A DNA stretch of 8,097 nucleotides from an uncultured Fretibacterium sp. (GTDB lineage: Bacteria; Synergistota; Synergistia; Synergistales; Aminobacteriaceae). Location: the NCBI RefSeq assembly GCF_938030725.1, contig NZ_CALHIQ010000053.1:1-8097 (forward strand), given 5' to 3'. Shown in pieces: positions 5,028 to 8,097 of this stretch. Numbering within the stretch: position 1 is the first letter of the stretch; every line of letters starts with the position of its first letter. Both the position numbers and the translations under genes were made by a program. The notes beneath the pieces were generated by a model that saw only the letters and a list, made by a program, of their open reading frames with translations, was not told the DNA's origin and did no database searches.

Positions 5028-6386
5028 ATGACGCGGGGGGACGTGTTCCGGCATATCTTCTATTTTTCGCTGCCCTTTTTGGCGGGGAACGTCTTCCAGC
5101 AGCTCTACAACATGGCGGACACGTGGGTGGTGGGGAACTACGTGGGCGACGAGGCCTTCTCCGCCGTGGGGACCGTGACGCCCGTCATCAACATGCTCAT
5201 CGGCACCTTCATGGGGTTCTCCAGCGGCGCGGGCGTCGTCATCTCACAGTACTACGGCGCGGGAAACCGCCAGCGGGTCCACGACGCCGTCCAGACCGCC
5301 GTGGTGATGACCGTCGTCCTCAGCGTCGTCTTCACGATCGTGGGCAAGGCCATGACGCCCCTCATGCTGCGCTTTATGAGGACGCCGGAGGACGTCCTTC
5401 CGGAGTCCATGGCCTATTTGGACGTCTACTTCTCCTACATCGCGGGGCTCCTGTTCTACAACATGGGGGCGGGGATCCTGCGTGCGGTGGGGGACTCCAG
5501 GCGCCCCTTCTACTACCTCGTCGCGGCGGCCTTCGTCAACGTCGTCCTGGACCTGGTCCTCGTCATCGTCTTCGGCCTGGGGGTGCGGGGCGTGGCCTAC
5601 GCCACCGTCGTCTCCCAGGGGATATCGGCCCTGCTGGCCTTCTCCCTCCTCCTGCGCACGGACATGAGCGTGAGGCTCACGCTGCGGGACCTCAGGGTCG
5701 ACCCGAAGCTCCTGTGGAAGATCATCCGGGTGGGGGTGCCTGCGGCGGTGCAGATCGGCATCGTCTCCTTCTCCAACGTCTTCGTTCAGTCCTACATCAA
5801 CCAGTTCGGCAAGTATTGCATGGGGGGCTGGACGGCCTACCACAAGATCGACCAGTTGATCTTCCTGCCCATGCAGTCGCTGGGGCTGGCCGCCACCACC
5901 TTCGTGGGGCAGAACCTGGGGCGCGGTCTGGCGGACCGGGCCCGCCGGGGGGTGCGCACGGCGCTCCTCTGCGCCGTCGCCGTGACCCTGGCGGCCTCCG
6001 CCGTGGTCGTGGCCCTGGCGCCTCAGCTGGTGGCCATCTTCAACCCGGAGCCGCGGGTGGTGGAGTTCGGTGCGATGTTCCTGCACTTCCTGACGCCCTT
6101 CTACGTGCTCTGCTGCGTCAGCCAGGTGTACACGGGAGCGCTGCGGGGGGCCGGCAACAGCAAGGTCCCCATGGTGATGATGATCTTCTCCTTCGTCGTG
6201 TTCCGCCAGTGCTACCTCTTCGTCGTGTCCCGGTTCGTCAGCAACACGCCCCTGAGCATGGGGATGAGCTATCCCGCCGGCTGGATGGTGAGCAGCGTCC
6301 TGGCCGCGCTCTACTACGGCCACGCGCGCCTGGAGGCCACCCGACTGGTGGAGCGGGGCGAGGTGCTGGGCGCGGAGGAGGCGTAG
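5028..6386 (+). CDS. MATE-family multidrug efflux transporter
   Basis: 452 residues from ATG 5028 (AGGG at 5014-5017, 10-base spacer); a GTG at 4983 would add 15 residues. The chosen start places TRGDVFRHIFYFSLPFLAG where MATE proteins normally begin. About 12 membrane helices in two repeats: N-half with FQQLYNMADTWVVGNYVGDEAFSAVG (23-48), SQYYGAGN (73-80) and LRAVGDSRRP (151-160); C-half with GVPAAVQIG (236-244), FVGQNLGRG (292-300) and ALRGAGNSKVPM (371-382). These proteins exchange Na+ or H+ for drugs, metabolites or dyes across the inner membrane. It resembles the DinF/NorM-like clade common in anaerobes; substrate unknown. Its stop is only 5 bases from the stop of the convergent cupin gene. 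No good promoter was found; TGTAAT at 4929-4934 is the best -10-like match. Confidence 0.9.
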   Translation: MTRGDVFRHIFYFSLPFLAGNVFQQLYNMADTWVVGNYVGDEAFSAVGTVTPVINMLIGTFMGFSSGAGVVISQYYGAGNRQRVHDAVQTAVVMTVVLSVVFTIVGKAMTPLMLRFMRTPEDVLPESMAYLDVYFSYIAGLLFYNMGAGILRAVGDSRRPFYYLVAAAFVNVVLDLVLVIVFGLGVRGVAYATVVSQGISALLAFSLLLRTDMSVRLTLRDLRVDPKLLWKIIRVGVPAAVQIGIVSFSNVFVQSYINQFGKYCMGGWTAYHKIDQLIFLPMQSLGLAATTFVGQNLGRGLADRARRGVRTALLCAVAVTLAASAVVVALAPQLVAIFNPEPRVVEFGAMFLHFLTPFYVLCCVSQVYTGALRGAGNSKVPMVMMIFSFVVFRQCYLFVVSRFVSNTPLSMGMSYPAGWMVSSVLAALYYGHARLEATRLVERGEVLGAEEA

Positions 6387-6391
6387 CCCCG

Positions 6392-6751
6392 TCAGGGCGC
6401 GACCCGCCCTGCCTCGTTGTAGATGAGGGCCATGAACTCCAGGTCCGAGTCGGAGTTGTTCTCGATGCTGTGCCAGTGCCCGACCTGGATGAGGCAGACG
6501 TCTCCCGCGTGCACCTTCGTGACGCTTCGATCGTCGTCGATGAAGTCGCCCTCCCCCTTCAGGATGTAGTAGGGCTCCGTTTCCCCCACGTGCTGATGCC
6601 AGCCGACGCTCGACTTCGGCGGCAGGACGACGCGCGCGTAGAGCCGTCCGTGCCCCATCAGCTCGTCCTTCGACAGGACGTGGTGGACCCTGGCAGGGCC
6701 CCGTCCTCCAGCGAGCTCGCTGACCTCCGTGGTCCTCTCCCTTCTCACCAT
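6392..6751 (-). CDS. Small single-domain cupin protein
   Basis: 119 residues from ATG 6751; GGGGGA lies about 6 bases upstream. One conserved beta-barrel cupin. Motif 1 is GWHQHVGETEPYYILKGEG (50-68), giving H52, H54 and E59. Motif 2 is GDVCLIQVGHWHSIEN (83-98), giving H94, with Gln at the usual Pro position. All four metal ligands are present, so it probably binds a divalent metal, but the reaction is not evident. Similar small cupins include sugar-phosphate isomerase-like and sensor-type proteins. The ATG overlaps the end of the upstream Sel1-repeat gene by 7 bases (ATGGTGA), so the two are almost certainly cotranscribed and translationally coupled. Convergent with the MATE gene. Confidence 0.88.
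   Translation of the reverse strand: MVRRERTTEVSELAGGRGPARVHHVLSKDELMGHGRLYARVVLPPKSSVGWHQHVGETEPYYILKGEGDFIDDDRSVTKVHAGDVCLIQVGHWHSIENNSDSDLEFMALIYNEAGRVAP
6393..6411. terminator. Hairpin between convergent MATE and cupin genes, no U-tract
   Basis: CAGGGCG (6393-6399) pairs perfectly with CGCCCTG (6405-6411) around a 5-base loop. It lies 7 bases past the MATE stop and inside the last codons of the cupin gene. Neither side has a T-run, so it may stabilise 3' ends or block transcription partially rather than terminate cleanly. Confidence 0.4.
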
Positions 6752-7389
6752 GGCGTTTCCCCCGTTTCGGCCCCGTCCTGCGGCAGGTCGCCGTCCTGGT
6801 CCATGCCGCGCCCGGACGCGCACATGGCGCTGAAGCACAGGGTGGCCTCCGGATCGCCCTGCGCCGAGGCCAGGCGCCACCACCGCACCGCCTCGCGGTC
6901 GTCCTGCGGCGCCCCGTGCCCGTGGGCGGACATCCAGCCGAGGCGGCACTGGGCCGCCATGAAGCCCCCCTCCGCAGAGGCCCGATACCACCGCGCCGCC
7001 TGCTCCTCGTCCGGCGCGACGCCGCAGCCGTAGACGTACATGTCCGCGAGGTAGAACTGGGCCCTCGCGCTGCCCTGTTCCGCCGCCGCACGATACCATC
7101 GCGCGGCCTCCGCCACGTCCCGCCCTACGCCCTGGCCGTTCTCGTACAGGACGCCGAGGCAGAGCTGAGCGTTCGGCTCGCCCTGTTCCGCCGCCGCGCG
7201 GTACCAGCGCGCGGCCTCCGCCGCGTCCTGCGCCACGCCCCGGCCGTTCGAGAACATCCTGCCGAGGCGGTACTGGGCACCCGCGTTCCCGCCTCCGGCG
7301 GCCGCAAGGAGCGCCTCCACGTCCGGCGCCTCGTCCCTGCCGTCCCCGGAAGGCTCCGCAAAGATATCTTCCATAGGGTCCTTTTCCAT
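6745..7389 (-). CDS. Sel1-repeat (SLR) protein
   Basis: 214 residues from ATG 7389 (GGGAGG upstream but with a long 13-base spacer); ATG 7374 with AAAAGGA 4 bases upstream is an equal candidate. An ATG at 7470 is rejected because it overlaps the predicted -10 TATAAT. After an acidic N-terminus (1-25) come four 36-residue Sel1-like repeats at about 36-70, 73-106, 109-142 and 145-178, with the pattern A.Y.LG..Y.nG.GV..D..EAARWYR.AAEQG, plus a partial fifth to ~198. SLRs are alpha-solenoid scaffolds for protein-protein contacts. No signal peptide is visible, so it is likely cytosolic, unlike many secreted SLR proteins. Its TGA overlaps the cupin ATG. Partner unknown; the cupin is the obvious candidate for shared function. 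Confidence 0.9.
   Translation of the reverse strand: MEKDPMEDIFAEPSGDGRDEAPDVEALLAAAGGGNAGAQYRLGRMFSNGRGVAQDAAEAARWYRAAAEQGEPNAQLCLGVLYENGQGVGRDVAEAARWYRAAAEQGSARAQFYLADMYVYGCGVAPDEEQAARWYRASAEGGFMAAQCRLGWMSAHGHGAPQDDREAVRWWRLASAQGDPEATLCFSAMCASGRGMDQDGDLPQDGAETGETPW
7072..7255. repeat. 108-bp near-identical tandem DNA repeat inside the Sel1 gene
   Basis: The stretch from 7072 recurs at 7180, an offset of exactly 108 bases (36 codons). By eye there are about eight mismatches over the first ~68 bases. It encodes the ARWYRAAAEQG cores of adjacent Sel1 repeats. The DNA-level similarity points to recent duplication of one repeat unit. Confidence 0.7.
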
Positions 7390-7468
7390 TTGAACGTTTG
7401 AACCTCCCCGCAGCGATCGCCGCGCCCTCCGGCCGCGATGGGCCCTGGGTGCGCTGCTCCATTCGCTC

Positions 7469-7474
7469 ATTATA
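7469..7474 (-). promoter_or_regulatory. -10 box for the Sel1-cupin operon
   Basis: A perfect TATAAT on the minus strand (7474-7469). No -35 match is found 16-18 bases upstream; that position is occupied by an inverted repeat (7492-7511). The start would be near 7462, giving a leader of about 70 bases. Confidence 0.5.
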
Positions 7475-7491
7475 TCCCAACCGTCGCCCTG

Positions 7492-7511
7492 GAGCCTGCG
7501 GCCGGAGGCTC
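7492..7511. promoter_or_regulatory. Inverted repeat between two divergent promoters, candidate operator
   Basis: GAGCCT (7492-7497) and AGGCTC (7506-7511) form an inverted repeat with 14-base centre-to-centre spacing. It covers the expected -35 positions of both the minus-strand -10 (7469-7474) and the plus-strand -10 (7517-7522). A regulator bound here could act on both units. Confidence 0.4.
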
Positions 7512-7513
7512 AA

Positions 7514-7522
7514 TGGTAAAAT
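7514..7522 (+). promoter_or_regulatory. Extended -10 promoter of the prolyl-tRNA editing gene
   Basis: TGGTAAAAT: a TGn extension followed by TAAAAT (5 of 6 match to TATAAT). No -35 hexamer is recognisable. The predicted leader (7529-7582) contains a GC hairpin, CGCCC (7536-7540) with GGGCG (7546-7550). Confidence 0.55.
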
Positions 7523-7582
7523 AGCGGGAGGAGGCCGCCCTGCGCGGGCGCTCCGTCGGGCGATCTTATTTTGGAGAGGGGC

Positions 7583-8080
7583 ATGTTTGCTTTGGATGCG
7601 AAGGACGACGTTTACGCGGCGCTGAGGGAACTGGGCCTGTCCTTTGAGGTGGACGAGCACGAGCCGGTCTTCACCATCGAGGAGATGGAGGCACTGGGGC
7701 TGAACGAGAAGGGCATGGTGGTGAAGAACCTGTTCCTGCGGGACCAGAAGGGGAAGAAGCACTTTTTGGTGCTGCTGCCGTCGGACCGGCACGCGGACCT
7801 CAAGTCCATCGGAGAGCAGCTGGGAGCGGGGAAGCTCAGCTTCGCCTCCGAGGAGCGGCTGGCGAAGTACCTGGGGCTCTCCAAGGGGGCCGTCACGCCC
7901 CTTGGGATGATGAACGACCAGGAGCACGCCGTGGAGGTGGCCGTGGAGCGCAGTCTGACGTCCGAGCCACGGCTGGGCGTCCACCCCAACGAGAACACGG
8001 CGACGGTGTGGCTGTCGTGGCAGGACCTGAAGAAGTACCTCGAACACTTCGGCGCGAGGATGCGGACGATCAAGCTGTAG
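7583..8080 (+). CDS. Free-standing prolyl-tRNA editing protein (YbaK/PrdX-type deacylase)
   Basis: 165 residues; ATG at 7583 with GGAGAGG (7573-7579) upstream. It belongs to the YbaK/ProX/PrdX superfamily, which hydrolyses mischarged Ala-tRNA(Pro) or Cys-tRNA(Pro) in trans and is related to the INS domain of bacterial prolyl-tRNA synthetase. Visible signatures are EHEPVFTIEEME (25-36), conserved lysine K48 in VVKNLFLRD, KHFLVLLPSD (59-68), LSFASEERLAKYLGLSKGAVTPLGMMND (85-112) and LGVHPNENTATVWLSWQDLKKYLEHFG (131-157). The HPNENTAT element and the C-terminal helix are typical of the PrdX branch, common in amino-acid-fermenting anaerobes. Length is normal. Substrate preference (Ala versus Cys) cannot be read off. 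Cytosolic, divergent from the Sel1-cupin operon; an A-run at 8081-8086 then a GC stretch suggests a terminator starting at the right edge. Confidence 0.92.
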   Translation: MFALDAKDDVYAALRELGLSFEVDEHEPVFTIEEMEALGLNEKGMVVKNLFLRDQKGKKHFLVLLPSDRHADLKSIGEQLGAGKLSFASEERLAKYLGLSKGAVTPLGMMNDQEHAVEVAVERSLTSEPRLGVHPNENTATVWLSWQDLKKYLEHFGARMRTIKL

Positions 8081-8097
8081 AAAAAACGGGCCCGCGG

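Noticed and set aside
5244..7091. Very long open frame antisense to the MATE gene
   Set aside because: Low-complexity, Arg/His/Gly/Pro-rich translation typical of antisense frames in GC-rich DNA; the MATE protein on + is unmistakable.
7390..7470. Sel1 start at ATG 7470 (27 extra residues)
   Set aside because: The ATG overlaps the TATAAT -10, so it would not be on the transcript; the extra Arg-rich residues look non-coding.
6752..8047. Long minus-strand extension of the cupin frame
   Set aside because: It runs antisense to the tRNA-editing gene and out of frame through Sel1, with biased composition. The cupin domain and the ATGGTGA overlap place the start at 6751.
1..8097. CRISPR array, insertion sequence or phage attachment site
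   Set aside because: No regularly spaced direct repeats, transposase or integrase, or terminal inverted repeats were found. The only long repeats are the coding Sel1 units.

Overview
The window is GC-rich and almost fully coding. It looks like a chromosomal segment from a high-GC anaerobic bacterium. Synergistota is my best guess, from the gene families and the style of the proteins, but no rRNA or other lineage marker is present, so this is weak inference. I see no phage, insertion sequence, CRISPR, tRNA or rRNA gene. No stretch of 300 bases or more lacks a gene; the longest gap is the roughly 290-base divergent region between speD and hisC.

Layout, left to right. (1) The C-terminal two thirds of an AEC-family membrane transporter (+, cut by the left edge). 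(2) A small two-TM bacterial PH-domain protein (+) with an extended -10 promoter and a clear terminator. (3) A 228-residue protein (+) joining a DUF2249 (TusA-like) domain to a carboxymuconolactone-decarboxylase/AhpD-like helical domain. (4) Converging on it, a Crp/Fnr-family regulator (-). (5) speD, pyruvoyl S-adenosylmethionine decarboxylase (-), with a near-consensus sigma70 promoter, a highly structured leader and a strong terminator separating it from the regulator gene. (6) Divergent from speD, a HisC-type aminotransferase (+). (7) A MATE-family multidrug/Na+ antiporter (+). (8) Converging on MATE, a Sel1-repeat gene and a cupin gene (-) that overlap by 7 bases and form a two-gene operon. 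(9) Divergent from these, a free-standing prolyl-tRNA editing (YbaK/PrdX-type) protein (+).

The genes do not form one pathway. The window reads as housekeeping and accessory metabolism in short transcription units: polyamine synthesis (speD), amino-acid metabolism (hisC), translation quality control (editing protein), transport (AEC, MATE) and a likely redox or stress pair (DUF2249 protein and Crp/Fnr regulator).

No obvious new multi-gene system is present. The signals most worth a second look are regulatory: two mutually exclusive GC stems in the speD leader, one of which would tie up the ribosome-binding region; an attenuator-like hairpin ahead of hisC; a 7-codon mini-ORF ending in a GTGA overlap ahead of the MATE gene; and an inverted repeat shared by the divergent promoters of the Sel1/cupin operon and the editing gene.
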